A stretch of 64,000 bases of DNA from Clostridium hydrogenum (GTDB lineage: Bacteria; Bacillota; Clostridia; Clostridiales; Clostridiaceae), in NCBI RefSeq assembly GCF_021432385.1, contig NZ_JAEACT010000004.1:620001-684000 (forward strand), in the 5' to 3' direction. Made by a program: the position numbers and the translations under genes. Within the stretch, counting starts at the first letter, position 1, and each line of letters opens with the position of its first letter. The notes beneath the pieces are model-generated. The model was not told the DNA's origin and searched no databases. It saw only the letters and a list, made by a program, of their open reading frames with translations. Below are positions 9,453 through 20,351 of this stretch, piece after piece.

Positions 9453-9651
9453 CAGAGTAGAGAGTAGAGAGTAGAGTTATGGTTGATTTTTCTCCGCTAT
9501 CGCTCCCAAAAATCTCAAAACTTGTTTTTTATTGCTGCGCAATTGCGCGATGCATGGCGTTCAGCGAAGCTGACACCATTTAAGTTTAAGATTTAACTAA
9601 GCAACGCGAAAGGTAAATCATCCTTCACTCTACTCTCTACTCTTTACTCTG
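9453..9651. repeat. Palindromic element family A, copy 3 (AGAGTAG arms)
   Basis: The left arm is AGAGTAGAGAGTAGAGAG and the right arm its complement CTCTACTCTCTACTC. The core TTGCTGCGCAATTGCGC, GAAGCTGACACCATT and AAGTTTAAGATTTAACT is in the same orientation as copies 1 and 2. It occupies most of the 9285-9704 gap, downstream of the chemotaxis receptor. Confidence 0.85.
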
Positions 9652-9704
9652 TTTTCTCCTAGATAAATTATAATTTTCTATCTTTAAACGTTCCTCATTA
9701 ACGT

Positions 9705-11417
9705 TTAAACTTTAAACTTTCCAACCATATCCGTTAACCTTTGTGCAAGTTCTGCTTGACTTTGTGCAGACTTTGCAACATCATTAACGGCAAGCGTTAC
9801 ATCATTAACACTGTTTGATATTTCTTCAGAGCTTGAGGCAGATTGTTCTGCAGTTATAGCTGCATTTTGTATTGCATTACTTATTTGCTCAATAACTTCT
9901 CTCATTCGTTTTGAAGACTCAGAAATTCCTTCCGAAATATCATTCATAAATTCTGAATCTTTTTCATATTGATAACCTATATTCTTAAGTAATTCATAGT
10001 TTGGTTTAACATTATTATCCATAAATTCAAGTACATCCTGTCCACTTTTTGAGAGTTCTGTGACCGCTGTTTGTACTTCTTCAACCATATTCTGAATATC
10101 TACAACAGCTTCAGAAGCTTGTTCTGCAAGCTTTCTCACTTCATCTGCAACTACTGCAAATCCCTTTCCTTGTTCCCCAGCCCTTGCCGCCTCTATTGCC
10201 GCATTTAAAGCTAATAAATTTGTCTGCTGTGCTATATCTCCAATAGAATCCGCCATAATCTTAACTTCATCTACAACTTTTGCTTTTTCAATTGCCTTTA
10301 AAATATTTGAGCGACTTTGATCATATACCACTGTACCTTCTTCTATATTTTTTGAAGCTTTAGCTTTTATATCAAATGCACGTTTTTTTATATTATTTAC
10401 AGATACCTTTGAATCATGAGCATTACTTGCAAGTTCATTCGTATTGGCACTTATTTCTTCTGTAGATGCACTTACTTCCTCTGTAGTTGCGCTTAAAACT
10501 TGAACACCATTAGCTATTCGTCCTACCGATTCACTTACTACTTCCATTTTGGATGAAACTTCCTCTGCAGTAGCCGATAATTCTTCACTTGCCGAACTCA
10601 TATCTCCAGCATCGTTCATTATTTCACCTATTAAGCGCTTAATATTTTCTCTAGATTTATTTAATGCTTTAGCAACCTTACCTATCTCATCTTTTGAATC
10701 AATATTAATTGTCGCTCTAAGGTCTCCTCTTCCCATAGCTTCTGAGAATACTAAAATATCATCTAATCGTCTTGCTATTATAATAGATGTAAAAAGTGCT
10801 AAAATAATTGCAAATACAATCGCTATTGCTATTATAATAATAGAAATTATTGTACAGCTTTTATAACTTGAATTACTACTATTATACTCATTGGCAGAAA
10901 TCTTTGAATCCAAAGCTATTTCTTTGTCTAATACATCAAACATAGCTTGTCTAACTTTAGAAACACTAGGAAAAATAGCATTAGCACCATCATAATCTGA
11001 AGCTTTAACTTTATCTATAATTTTGTCACGACCAGTTCTATAATCATCTAATAACTTTTCAAATTGAGCAAACTGTTCTCTATCAGTATTAATAACAATT
11101 GTACTCTTATAATCCCTAGCTAAGTTTTTATCATCCTCTGTTAATTCATCAATATCATTAACTAAACTATCAATTTTGCTACTATTTTTAGGATTTAAAA
11201 TTTGCAAAACATCCCCTCTAATAGCCATCAAATTAGTTTTAAGCATATTTATATCCTTTACGCCTTTTAAATCAATATTATACAAATTTGAAACATTTGA
11301 ATTTATCTTTTTCATATTTGATATTCCTACAAATCCGACAACTGCAATAAATATCATCATAATTATAAAAGATATCATTAATTTATATAACATCTTCAAA
11401 TTATTAAAAATTCTCAT
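9705..11417 (-). CDS. Methyl-accepting chemotaxis protein
   Basis: A 570-residue receptor. A first membrane helix near residues 12-32 ([20 protein letters not shown]) is followed by a four-helix-bundle periplasm-type sensor to about 185. A second membrane helix (about 188-212), a HAMP domain ([18 protein letters not shown]) and a long signalling coil complete it. The invariant hairpin tip [20 protein letters not shown] is present. It would relay ligand binding to CheA/CheW, which are not encoded here. ATG at 11417 was preferred because GGAGGGG precedes it; the ORF can be extended six codons upstream. Confidence 0.93.
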   Translation of the reverse strand: MRIFNNLKMLYKLMISFIIMMIFIAVVGFVGISNMKKINSNVSNLYNIDLKGVKDINMLKTNLMAIRGDVLQILNPKNSSKIDSLVNDIDELTEDDKNLARDYKSTIVINTDREQFAQFEKLLDDYRTGRDKIIDKVKASDYDGANAIFPSVSKVRQAMFDVLDKEIALDSKISANEYNSSNSSYKSCTIISIIIIAIAIVFAIILALFTSIIIARRLDDILVFSEAMGRGDLRATINIDSKDEIGKVAKALNKSRENIKRLIGEIMNDAGDMSSASEELSATAEEVSSKMEVVSESVGRIANGVQVLSATTEEVSASTEEISANTNELASNAHDSKVSVNNIKKRAFDIKAKASKNIEEGTVVYDQSRSNILKAIEKAKVVDEVKIMADSIGDIAQQTNLLALNAAIEAARAGEQGKGFAVVADEVRKLAEQASEAVVDIQNMVEEVQTAVTELSKSGQDVLEFMDNNVKPNYELLKNIGYQYEKDSEFMNDISEGISESSKRMREVIEQISNAIQNAAITAEQSASSSEEISNSVNDVTLAVNDVAKSAQSQAELAQRLTDMVGKFKV

Positions 11418-11454
11418 TATATTATACCCCTCCATGTGTACCTTTTTTTATTTT

Positions 11455-11729
11455 GGCTATGTTTTAAATAAGTGTTGATTTTCACACTTATTTAAAACAT
11501 AGCTTCCTTTAGTATGCTTAGCTATTTTTAAAAGAATGTTGATGTGATATGTTGGCTTTTATGGACTCTTAGAATCGCTCGTTTATAATTTGCGTGATTT
11601 TGACTAGGACGGCCAAAGCCATTTAGGCATCAGGACGATGCATCTAAATGGGTAGCAAATTATAAACGAGCAATTCTTAGAGTCCATTAATGTCATACGC
11701 TCATATCAACATTCTTTTAAAACATAGCC
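11455..11729. repeat. MITE-like element family B, copy 1 (275 bp)
   Basis: The terminal inverted repeats are GGCTATGTTTTAAA and TTTTAAAACATAGCC. Inside, a first hairpin (TAAGTGT/ACACTTA) is followed by a 31-bp stem (GGACTCTTAGAATCGCTC pairing with GAGCAATTCTTAGAGTCC) enclosing GACTAGGACGGCC and a GCATC/GATGC stem. Near-identical copies lie at 16570 and 56971. It has no coding capacity. Confidence 0.85.
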
Positions 11730-11844
11730 TTCATTTTAAACAAAATAAAAACAATGCATATTTAATAATACATTGTTTTAACTTGAAACTTAATGAAAAA
11801 AAAAGCTATTATACCCCGAATTTCTTCAGTTTTTGGGATAAAAT

Positions 11845-12906
11845 TTATTTTATTGTTTTTTGTTTCCTATACTGTATTGGTGAAATCCCCAAATACTTCT
11901 TGAACAACTTACTGAAGTACTCTGAATCATTATAACCCAATCTATCTGCTATCTCATAACTTTTATATTCACTTTCCGTAAGCAGTTTTTTAGCTCTTTC
12001 CATTTTAACCTTTGTAATATAATCTAAAAGTGAAATACCTGTTTTTTTCTTAAATAATTCACATAAATAATTTTTATTCATCTGAAGGTGGCTTGCAATT
12101 GCAGATAAGCTAACCTCATTCTCCACGTTATGCAAAACAAATACACTTGTTTTATTTATTATACTTCCGTAGCTTTTGCCAAAATACAAGTAAACAATTT
12201 GGCTTTCTAAGTTTCGAATGCATCCAATATAATTTTCTCTCAGTTTTTCTAAAGAATTTAAATCACAATCAGTCAAATTCTTAACACAATTGGTATCAGA
12301 AAACTTAATAAACCAAGGCATATTATCATAAATTGCTTTCAAAATCTCCCCTGGAAGCCTTTCAATTAAATTATATATTCTTGTTTTATCATCTTCTTTG
12401 CAAATTAACTTATCAAAAATTGAATAAGCTAAATTTTCTATTGATGCTCCACTTTCAAACAGCTCTAGCATTTGTGTAACATCTAACAGAGGATCATATG
12501 CTCTTAGTTTTTTCTCTTCTTCTTTCTTTTCCAAGATAAACAATTTTGCTCTTTTAAGTAACTTGCTAATATCATTTAAATTTACAGGTTTAACTAGATA
12601 ATCAAAAGCACCAAGCACTAACCCTTGCCTAGCATATTCAAATTCACTATATTCGCTAAGAAGCACTACACAAGCTGCTAATTTTTCTTTCATAACTTTC
12701 TCAAGTAATTCTACTCCATCTACCATAGGCATGCGTATATCTGTTATAATCAAATCAATTTTACTCTTTTGAAGTTTTAAGAGAGCCTCATGCCCATTTC
12801 TTGCTTCATCTACTATTTTAAACCCTGAAACCTCTCCCCATACCTTTAGCCTTTTTAATTGTAGCCTCACTATTTCCATATCATCAACTATCATTACCCT
12901 ATACAC
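11845..12906 (-). CDS. Response regulator with AraC-type DNA-binding domain (YesN type)
   Basis: A 353-residue protein. The receiver domain (residues 1-120) has the acidic pair in IVDDMEIVR, the phospho-acceptor Asp in IDLIITDIRMPMVDG and Lys in YLVKPVNL. A linker follows, then two helix-turn-helix motifs at the C terminus (SAIASHLQMNKNYLCELFK and IADRLGYNDSEYFSKLFKK). It lies nine bases downstream of the sensor kinase. YesN-type regulators usually control carbohydrate uptake, and the arabinan genes 4 kb away are possible targets, but this is inference. Confidence 0.9.
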   Translation of the reverse strand: MYRVMIVDDMEIVRLQLKRLKVWGEVSGFKIVDEARNGHEALLKLQKSKIDLIITDIRMPMVDGVELLEKVMKEKLAACVVLLSEYSEFEYARQGLVLGAFDYLVKPVNLNDISKLLKRAKLFILEKKEEEKKLRAYDPLLDVTQMLELFESGASIENLAYSIFDKLICKEDDKTRIYNLIERLPGEILKAIYDNMPWFIKFSDTNCVKNLTDCDLNSLEKLRENYIGCIRNLESQIVYLYFGKSYGSIINKTSVFVLHNVENEVSLSAIASHLQMNKNYLCELFKKKTGISLLDYITKVKMERAKKLLTESEYKSYEIADRLGYNDSEYFSKLFKKYLGISPIQYRKQKTIK

Positions 12907-12915
12907 TTTATCACC

Positions 12916-15255
12916 TTATTCCCTAGGAAGTGTAAAATATACCTTAGAACCCTCATTTAACTTACTTTCAATCCAAGTTCTTCCCATATGCTTTTTGATT
13001 ATTTTATTTACTATAGCTAATCCTATTCCGCTTCCCTCATATTCTTCTTTATTATGAAGTCTTTGAAACATAGTAAAAAGTTTCTTTACATACTTCATAT
13101 CAAAGCCAGCCCCATTATCTTCTACATAGAAAGTTTGTTCATTACAATTTTGTATGCATCCAACATTGATAATAGCAATATCCCTGTTCTTTGTAAACTT
13201 TAAAGAGTTGCTAAGTATATTATAAACTACCTGCCTTATGAGAATTCTATCTGCATTCACAATTGGCATTGTGGTTTCTATACTGAATTCAATATTTCTT
13301 TCTAAACAGGTTGACTTTAATTCATTAAATGCATCTATAAATATACCTTTTATATCTACCTTTTCTTTTTGAATAATTGCCTTAGAAGTAGTTGAATATT
13401 GCAGTATTTTATCTATTAGTTTTATCATATCACAGCTCACATTAGAAATATTGCTTATCATATGTATAGCTTCCTTTTCAAGTTTTTCCCCATAATCCTC
13501 AAGAATTATTCTACTATATCCATCAATTGCTCTTAAAGGAGATTTTAAATCATGTGAAGCCGTACAAGTAAAAGCTTCTAGTTCTGTTATTGTATTTCTA
13601 AGCTCAATAGTACGCTCTTCAACTAGTTGTTCCAACTTTTGATTAATCTTTATAAGCATTTGTTCCGCTTTCTTTCTCTTAGTAATATCTTTTACAAATA
13701 CGGCTGTTCCAGAAATTTCTCCATTATGATATATAGGATTAAAAAATATTTCAATATCCCTTTTCTCATTTTTAACATAATCCTCAAAATTACATTTTCC
13801 ATTGCTCATTGCATGATCATAAAAACCCTTCCATCTTTGCGCAATATTATTTGGCACAAACTCTAGTATACTTTGACCATTCCTAGCCTCTACATCGTAA
13901 TTTCGTTTCATATGTGCCTTTAAGGCTGAGTTAAAATTTAAAATACGATATTCTCTGTCTACTGAATATATTATATCATCTGTACTTTCAAAAACTGCTT
14001 CCAATTTCTCTGCCATTTCTAATTTATTTGCTTCTAATTGCTTTAACTCAGAAATATCATGAAACATAACACCTATCTGTTTGCTATTAATTTTAAAAGC
14101 ATTTACTAATAAATATCTATTAAATCGGTGTGCAAAAGCCTCACATTGTAATGGCATATCAGTTTTTAATATATTGTACAACTTTTTTAGGGTTGATTTA
14201 TTTCCTCTAAAAGATTCTATATATTTAGTCCCAATAGCATTACATTCTTTCAAGCCAAGCTGCTTATCAATTGCTGGGTTTGCTTTGATTGCCATCATGT
14301 CTACAGCCTCACCTTCTTCATCGTACATAAACTCAGCTATAACCATGCCTTCAAGCATCTTATCAAAAATAAGCTTATACTCTTCTTGAACCTCAGCCTG
14401 TTTTCTCTCACTTTTTCTAACAAGTTCCTCTGCCTTCTGTTTTTTCTCAAGATAACGTATAGTAATACTAGCTGTAAAGCAGCAAAACATTGTAAGAATA
14501 ATAAGATATATTATATCTCTTGCATCAATAATTTTTGATATTGCTTGTAAATTATCTTTTAGAGGCATTAAAAACTCTATAAATATTGAAACAAACCAAA
14601 ATACTACACCAATGATTAAAGTTCTTACCAATATAGTACCATTATACCTTGATGCACTTTCTACATTAAATAGAAATAATTTTTTCACACCTGGTAATAA
14701 TAGCAATACATCACATCCAATAAGTATAAAAAAATCTTGAATTATTCTTTTTATAAAAAATATATGAATATCCTCAATGCTAATTTGTGTAATAACATGC
14801 TTGTACAAAAAATGTGTATTATATTTAATTACTAATGGAAATAGAAAGAAGTATGATAATACAGCTATTAGGAAGCAAACTACCTCTATAAAATAAATAT
14901 TATAAAAATACTTTTTAGATTTTTTTCTCTTCTCTGCCCCATATCCATGCAATACAAACCAAAAAATAGTAGTGAAAAAATTAACAAAACATGCCCAGCC
15001 TTCATTACCCCAAAGATAAAAAGGATGAAATATACTTAATCCAGCAAATGCGCTTATAATTCCATATTTTATTCCCCATGCTTGAGTGACAAGTGCTGGG
15101 AATATCAAACTCCAAACAAAATCTAAATAAAACTTGTTTACTTTAAATCTCAAGGTAAAAAACGTTCCAACAAAACCAATTAATCCCAAAATAATTGAAA
15201 TTAATATTTTATATAAATTCGTAGATACTAAATCACTTACCTTTTTATTTACCAT
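12916..15255 (-). CDS. Membrane-bound PAS-domain sensor histidine kinase
   Basis: A 779-residue protein. About seven membrane helices span residues 15-265. Two PAS-type regions follow (about 290-400 and 408-520, the second with VFVKDITKRKKAEQ). The HisKA dimerisation domain has phospho-acceptor His in TCTASHDLKSPLRAIDGYS, and the ATPase domain has N box VVYNILSNSLKFT, G1 VEDNGAGFDM and G2 GSGIGLAIV. It is paired with the AraC-type regulator downstream. HisKA kinases with an AraC-type partner are less usual than the YesM class. The ligand is unknown. Confidence 0.88.
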   Translation of the reverse strand: MVNKKVSDLVSTNLYKILISIILGLIGFVGTFFTLRFKVNKFYLDFVWSLIFPALVTQAWGIKYGIISAFAGLSIFHPFYLWGNEGWACFVNFFTTIFWFVLHGYGAEKRKKSKKYFYNIYFIEVVCFLIAVLSYFFLFPLVIKYNTHFLYKHVITQISIEDIHIFFIKRIIQDFFILIGCDVLLLLPGVKKLFLFNVESASRYNGTILVRTLIIGVVFWFVSIFIEFLMPLKDNLQAISKIIDARDIIYLIILTMFCCFTASITIRYLEKKQKAEELVRKSERKQAEVQEEYKLIFDKMLEGMVIAEFMYDEEGEAVDMMAIKANPAIDKQLGLKECNAIGTKYIESFRGNKSTLKKLYNILKTDMPLQCEAFAHRFNRYLLVNAFKINSKQIGVMFHDISELKQLEANKLEMAEKLEAVFESTDDIIYSVDREYRILNFNSALKAHMKRNYDVEARNGQSILEFVPNNIAQRWKGFYDHAMSNGKCNFEDYVKNEKRDIEIFFNPIYHNGEISGTAVFVKDITKRKKAEQMLIKINQKLEQLVEERTIELRNTITELEAFTCTASHDLKSPLRAIDGYSRIILEDYGEKLEKEAIHMISNISNVSCDMIKLIDKILQYSTTSKAIIQKEKVDIKGIFIDAFNELKSTCLERNIEFSIETTMPIVNADRILIRQVVYNILSNSLKFTKNRDIAIINVGCIQNCNEQTFYVEDNGAGFDMKYVKKLFTMFQRLHNKEEYEGSGIGLAIVNKIIKKHMGRTWIESKLNEGSKVYFTLPRE

Positions 15256-15397
15256 AAATACACCTCAAATTAAACTCATCATTAACAAAAATCAACTTAC
15301 CCCTTCAGATTAATCTATCAATTCAATAGATGTACAGCACTTATAATTATATCAAAAATATGATAATCATTGAACTTTGAATAATTAAATAAAGATA

Positions 15398-15435
15398 TAC
15401 CAATTGATTTTGGTAGTTGAGCCGGTATATCTATA
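15398..15435 (+). repeat. Short interspersed motif, copy 1 (GATTTTGGTAGTTGA)
   Basis: CCAATTGATTTTGGTAGTTG followed by AGCCGGTATATCTATA. Close copies are at 20108-20145 (+), about 27303-27347 (-) and, diverged, about 52034-52070. It lies in the upstream region of the sensor kinase. Confidence 0.5.
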
Positions 15436-15442
15436 AATGTAA

Positions 15443-15532
15443 AAAAACTTTAAAAGCCTAAGAAATTTCAATAACCAGCTTAAAATATGCTCATACAATT
15501 GAAATCTCTAAGGCTTTTAAAGTTTTTTTCTT
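15443..15532. repeat. Palindromic element family C, short copy 2
   Basis: The 30-bp arms AAAAAAACTTTAAAAGCC and GGCTTTTAAAGTTTTTTT enclose TTTCAATAACCAGCTTAAAA and GCTCATACAATTGAAA, matching the centre of the 294-bp copies at 1331 and 52085. It may also terminate the acetyltransferase transcript that ends at 15560. Confidence 0.7.
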
Positions 15533-15559
15533 AAATTAAGTTAATAATTCATTGGAACG

Positions 15560-16342
15560 TCACTTTAAAGTTACATATATAATTCTATGATTGCTAATGA
15601 ATCCTGACTTTTCCAATGTTTTTCTTGATGCTATATTTTGGGGATTGCAGCAAGCCATTGGCTTTAAATTATTATTATAGCAATGTTCCTTTAGCTGAGT
15701 TATAATATATGTTCCGATGCCTTTTTTACGATATTCCTCTGCCACAATCATTCCTATATCCCCATATTGTTCATTTGATTTAAATATTCTAAATTCACCT
15801 ATTCCTAGTAGACTGTCACCACTATATAGTACGAATAGCTGATTGTTTTCTATTAACTCTTCATAATAACCTTCAAATGCAGGGTCACATTTTGTTTTTA
15901 TAGCGGCTATATCATTGCTTTTAGCTAATTTGAAGGACACATCTTTAAAATTAGCCAATTCATATTTTATATTTTTGTTATCAGTAAAAAGATAACAATC
16001 TACAGATATACTCTTCTGATAATCAAGACACAAAGATAGAAATTCTGTCTCTTTAGTAGAAACAGCAGCATTTTCAACAATATCATTTGCAATAATATAT
16101 TCAAAAATCTCTGGTGCATGTGTAAAATACTCTGTAAAAGTATATAATTGTACTAAAGTTTTTTTGGAATCGACGAAAAAATGACCTGCTTTCTTTCCAT
16201 TATAAATAATTATATAACACTGTGAATTGCCTATTACTACATTTTCCCAGTAACCATCTATTGGCGATGCTAAAGTTTTAATATACTCTTTAGCCAAAAT
16301 AAATCTTTCTTCTGATGATGTTACTTTTTCTACTTGTATCAT
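15560..16342 (-). CDS. GNAT-family N-acetyltransferase, two-lobed
   Basis: A 260-residue protein. The C-terminal half is a recognisable GNAT domain: GDIGMIVAEEYRKKGIGTYI is the acetyl-CoA pyrophosphate-binding motif and NIASRKTLEKSGF the C-terminal motif. The N-terminal half (residues 1-125) is a degenerate GNAT-like lobe. Start is supported by AAAAGGGGGAAG just upstream. Substrate unknown; monocistronic. Confidence 0.82.
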   Translation of the reverse strand: MIQVEKVTSSEERFILAKEYIKTLASPIDGYWENVVIGNSQCYIIIYNGKKAGHFFVDSKKTLVQLYTFTEYFTHAPEIFEYIIANDIVENAAVSTKETEFLSLCLDYQKSISVDCYLFTDNKNIKYELANFKDVSFKLAKSNDIAAIKTKCDPAFEGYYEELIENNQLFVLYSGDSLLGIGEFRIFKSNEQYGDIGMIVAEEYRKKGIGTYIITQLKEHCYNNNLKPMACCNPQNIASRKTLEKSGFISNHRIIYVTLK

Positions 16343-16480
16343 GAACTTCCCCCTTTTAATATCTTTTCTTGATTATATATACTTAATACCCTAACTAAAC
16401 AACTATAGTCTAGCCTAAATAGAATATGAAAACAATATATAAAACAATTATAACTATTCTTTCTTTAAGAGGCCTTAATA

Positions 16481-16519
16481 TAAAAAATAGCAGCCCCATG
16501 TACAAATAGTGCTGCTATT
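16481..16519 (-). terminator. Terminator on the minus strand
   Basis: The stem AATAGCAGC/GCTGCTATT is followed on the minus strand by a T-rich TTTTTTATA tract. It is placed to end transcripts coming from the large GH43 gene beyond the family B element. Confidence 0.6.
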
Positions 16520-16569
16520 CTTAAGAATTTTTTACTCATAAAACTTTGTTAAAAGCAACTTATTAATTA

Positions 16570-16843
16570 GGCTATATTTTAAATAAGTGTTGATTTTCAC
16601 ACTTATTTAAAACATAGCTTCCTTTAGTAAGTTTAGCTATTTTTAAAAGAATGTTGATGTGATGTGCTCACTTTTATGGACTCTTAGGATTGCTCGTTTA
16701 TAATTTGCGTAATTTTGACTAGGACGGTCAAAGCCATTTAGGCATCAGGATGATGCATCTAAATGGGTAGCAAATTATAAACGAGCAATTCTTAGAGTCC
16801 ATTAATGCCATAAGCTCATATCAACATTCTTTTAAAACATAGC
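16570..16843. repeat. MITE-like element family B, copy 2 (274 bp)
   Basis: Almost identical to the copies at 11455 and 56971, with ends GGCTATATTTTAAA and TTTTAAAACATAGC. Flanks TATTAATTA and ATTTAATTA could be a diverged target duplication. It ends two bases from the GH43 stop codon. Confidence 0.83.
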
Positions 16844-16845
16844 AT

Positions 16846-19800
16846 TTAATTATTATAAACAATCATTATCCAATTTATCAGTGGGTCCTGAGCTGCAGTA
16901 TTTCTTACTGTTACATTTATAGCTCCATCACTTACATCGACATCATTTTTATATACCGTATTTGATATAAACGTGACTGCATTTTTCTTGACTCCATTTA
17001 TATACAAATCTGCTTTTCTACTGCTATTGTTCCATATATCATTGAAACCTGTATAAATAGTATATGAACCATTTTTTACAGTAAATCTGTAGGTAAGATC
17101 TGTACCTGCAGAAGAATTAGCTATATTTCCACCATCTAGATATCTAAGTGTTGAAAAAATGTCTCCACTGCTTGAACCTGCTGATTTAATGCTTGATCCT
17201 ACATAGCCCCATGGAATTGCATCAGTGGAACTATACTGCTGATCGACAACACTCTTATTAATAATGGTATCCTGCATATATGATGTCATAAGATTATAGT
17301 CACTTGTTGAATAGCCACTACAATTTACAAAATATTGTACTTTATTAGGTATTGAATAAATTTTGCAGTTTACAGTCTTATTATTCAATTGCGTAAGTAC
17401 AGCTTGCAGCGAATATAAACCAGGGTTTGAAAATATAACGCTTGTTATCGTATCAGAATTTAATTTCCATGTTACAGGTGTTGTTATTGCTTTTCCATTT
17501 GTTGTAACCTTTATTGTGCTTGGTAAATTCAAGGTTGTCCCAGTAGTATAAGCTTGTGAAAGACCTGAATTAACAGATATGCTTGCTGCATTGTCTAATA
17601 TACTCAAATCCCAACTATTGTACCATTTTATACTCATATCAGTTCCTTGTCCAAAATCAATAGGCAAGAAAACATATTTAGCACCACCATTAGCACTAAA
17701 GTTTCCTCCATTCCAATCGTCACCTACATAAATAAATTTTCCTTTTTCAGCATCAACAGGAATAACACATGCGGTCTGACTATTAAAGGCTTTGTTTGGA
17801 TCAGGATCTGAACTTGATGTTCTTACGAAGGGATTCTGCATTGTAGACCAAGTTCCAAAAATACTATCTGCTGTTGTATATTCATTTTCATTAGCGGCCC
17901 ATCCTGTTGCACTTGAAGTTAATAAATAGTACTTTCCATTGTATTTAAACATTGCAGGTGCCTCACGTTGAGAGCCTGGAAATACTCTTGTATAATCAAC
18001 GCCATAAACACCTTTGTATGTTGTATCACGAACAGCCTTGCCATTGCTATCTACATTACCATCCTTGTGCCAACCTGTAACATCCAAATAATCATCTGTA
18101 AGCTTTGAAATATAAATGGTGCGATTTTCCTCGCTGGAGTAAATAAGATAAGCTGTACCGTCATCATCTTTAAACAAGTTCATATCTCTAGCCATTCCAG
18201 GGTTACCTGGCTGATAGTCAGTTTGTCCAGCAGGACATTGATCCATACGATAGCTTGCCTGATATACGAAAGGACCAACTGGCGAATCACTTATAGCACA
18301 TCCTGCTTGAGCTTTTCCATAATCTTGTGCATTGTTATTAGGATCTTTATCTCCATCAACATGCATCCACATTACATATTTTTTTGTTTTATCATTATAA
18401 ATTACTTTTGGTCTTTCAATAACTCTGCCAATCCTGATATCGGCCCATATATTATCCGTATCAGTTCTGCCTGCATAAAGTTTAGAAATCAGCGGATCAT
18501 TCTTAAACTGGTCCTTTGATGTAATCTCCGTTAATGCCATGCCTTCATTTTTCCAATTGTACAAATCAGTAGAAGAATAAACACTTACTCCTGCTGATGG
18601 CCATGTTCCCGCATGATATTCACCATACCAATAGTATTTTTTTGTATTTAAATCGTAGGTTATACCTGCTCCATGCGCATCTATCGGATTACCGTCTTTA
18701 TCTATCATTACAGTATCAGGTGTAAAAGCTATTCTCTTAGTGCTTAAACTAAGTGGCTCTGAAATCGTTGATTTCTTTCCATCTACTATAGCACTGATTT
18801 TATAATAATATGCAGTTGCTGCAATTAACCCTGTATCTCTAAAACTCTTATCTGTACCACTATAAACCTGAATATATTGTCCATTTAAGCTGGTAGATCT
18901 AGTAAGATTATATACAACCTTATCACCCTTTATTCCATGCCACTTGAGCAATGCTGAATTAGTCTTAATTGAATCTGATCTTAAATGTGTAGGTGCACTA
19001 TAAGCATAGGTATCAGTTTGTACCACATCTGATAATTCTGATTCTCCCGCAGAATTATATGCTGATACCTTATAGCTATATGTTGTATTTGGAGTTAATC
19101 CCTTATCCTGATAGGTTAATGCCGTTCCGCTATATATCTTTGAATAAGTGCTGCTAGAACCGACTGCCCTATATAAATTATATCCTGCTGCCTTAGAACA
19201 ATCTGTCCAGTTTAAGCCTATTTCACTTGTATTTGCCGCTGAAGCTGTTAATCCCGTTGGAACTACTGGAGCCTGAGTTTGGACTAACATTGATTTAATC
19301 TCATCGGCACTCAATGCTTTATTATAAACACGAAAATCAGCTACTTGTCCATTTAAAAGTGGATCTCCATTATATAATGATTTTCCAATATATCCACTAT
19401 AATCTTTAGTTGCATCATATACATCCGATGGTCTTATAGTCATATTGGTGCTTTGTCCAACTTGTGTTCCATCTACATACAAAGTTTCTGTATTTGTATC
19501 ACCTGAAAGTACCAAAGTAACATTTGCCCAAACATTTAATGGTAGTGTAGTCGCGCTTTGAACCCACTGTTCTTGCTGCCATGAACCTGTAGTAATAGCC
19601 CCTCTCACACTGCCACCTGAATCCTTCGTTTGAGAGTTAAGCAATATATATTTATTACTATCAGTTCCAAAACCAAAAATCCAACTATTAGTAACACTTT
19701 TATTTATTTTAACCAAGGAACTTATTGTTACATTATTCTGCCCCTTAAGAATGCCATTTGGAATTTTCACATATCCATCTGTACCATTAAAAGTTACAGA

Positions 19801-20028
19801 ATCTCCATTGCCTGTCCAAGTTGCTCCTCCAACCAATGTACCACTATAATTATTACCAGAATAATCAGTAACGTCAGTACCACTGTTTGCATCAAACTTG
19901 TACCATAGTAACATATTTGCTTGAGCTGTATCTGCATGCACCACTTCTAACGGCATTCCTGCAAACATACTTACCAAGAACATTAAAGAAGTAATTATAG
20001 AAAACGTTTTCTTAATTGATATTTTCAT
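16846..20028 (-). CDS. Secreted multidomain family 43 glycoside hydrolase
   Basis: A 1060-residue exported protein. The signal peptide covers about residues 1-32 (ITSLMFLVSMFAGMPLEVVH). A LamG/concanavalin-like domain follows (about 40-250), then two fibronectin type III domains (255-340 and 345-430) and a five-bladed GH43 catalytic domain (about 435-800, starting IDKDGNPIDAHGAGITYD). An Ig-like segment (about 815-880) and a CBM6/malectin-like C-terminal module complete it. The 'GNPIDAHG' opening is typical of the exo-beta-1,3-galactanase/arabinofuranosidase branch of GH43. It probably acts on arabinogalactan or arabinan side chains outside the cell. No cell-wall anchor is visible. Confidence 0.85.
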   Translation of the reverse strand: MKISIKKTFSIITSLMFLVSMFAGMPLEVVHADTAQANMLLWYKFDANSGTDVTDYSGNNYSGTLVGGATWTGNGDSVTFNGTDGYVKIPNGILKGQNNVTISSLVKINKSVTNSWIFGFGTDSNKYILLNSQTKDSGGSVRGAITTGSWQQEQWVQSATTLPLNVWANVTLVLSGDTNTETLYVDGTQVGQSTNMTIRPSDVYDATKDYSGYIGKSLYNGDPLLNGQVADFRVYNKALSADEIKSMLVQTQAPVVPTGLTASAANTSEIGLNWTDCSKAAGYNLYRAVGSSSTYSKIYSGTALTYQDKGLTPNTTYSYKVSAYNSAGESELSDVVQTDTYAYSAPTHLRSDSIKTNSALLKWHGIKGDKVVYNLTRSTSLNGQYIQVYSGTDKSFRDTGLIAATAYYYKISAIVDGKKSTISEPLSLSTKRIAFTPDTVMIDKDGNPIDAHGAGITYDLNTKKYYWYGEYHAGTWPSAGVSVYSSTDLYNWKNEGMALTEITSKDQFKNDPLISKLYAGRTDTDNIWADIRIGRVIERPKVIYNDKTKKYVMWMHVDGDKDPNNNAQDYGKAQAGCAISDSPVGPFVYQASYRMDQCPAGQTDYQPGNPGMARDMNLFKDDDGTAYLIYSSEENRTIYISKLTDDYLDVTGWHKDGNVDSNGKAVRDTTYKGVYGVDYTRVFPGSQREAPAMFKYNGKYYLLTSSATGWAANENEYTTADSIFGTWSTMQNPFVRTSSSDPDPNKAFNSQTACVIPVDAEKGKFIYVGDDWNGGNFSANGGAKYVFLPIDFGQGTDMSIKWYNSWDLSILDNAASISVNSGLSQAYTTGTTLNLPSTIKVTTNGKAITTPVTWKLNSDTITSVIFSNPGLYSLQAVLTQLNNKTVNCKIYSIPNKVQYFVNCSGYSTSDYNLMTSYMQDTIINKSVVDQQYSSTDAIPWGYVGSSIKSAGSSSGDIFSTLRYLDGGNIANSSAGTDLTYRFTVKNGSYTIYTGFNDIWNNSSRKADLYINGVKKNAVTFISNTVYKNDVDVSDGAINVTVRNTAAQDPLINWIMIVYNN

Positions 20029-20351
20029 TTTAACCTCCTAATAGTGATAGACCGCTTGAAACTTCAAAATTAATTTGTATCAAAATGTCGTCTTCTAGGC
20101 ATTATGATGCAAATTGATTTTGGTAGTTGAAATGGTATATCTATAGAAATAGACCGATTTCATTAATTAAAACGGTTTATCCATAATATTATTAAAACTT
20201 TACCTCAGGCTGGATTTATATTTATAATCACTTCCTTTCAAAATGCAACATTATACTTACTTTTGTGACTGTAAACATTTAACATCTCAAATTTATTATA
20301 CATCCAAATATTGGTTATTGAAATACATTATTTTTACCTGTTCTTCAAAAA
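20029..20351. other. Gene-free stretch upstream of the large GH43 gene
   Basis: This 323-base gap must hold the minus-strand promoter of the GH43 gene. It contains one copy of the short motif (ATTGATTTTGGTAGTTGA then GGTATATCTAT) at 20108-20145. No other feature was recognised. Confidence 0.5.
20108..20145 (+). repeat. Short interspersed motif, copy 2
   Basis: CAAATTGATTTTGGTAGTTG followed by AAATGGTATATCTATAG, matching the copy at 15398 in nearly every position. Its position upstream of the GH43 start would suit an operator. Confidence 0.5.
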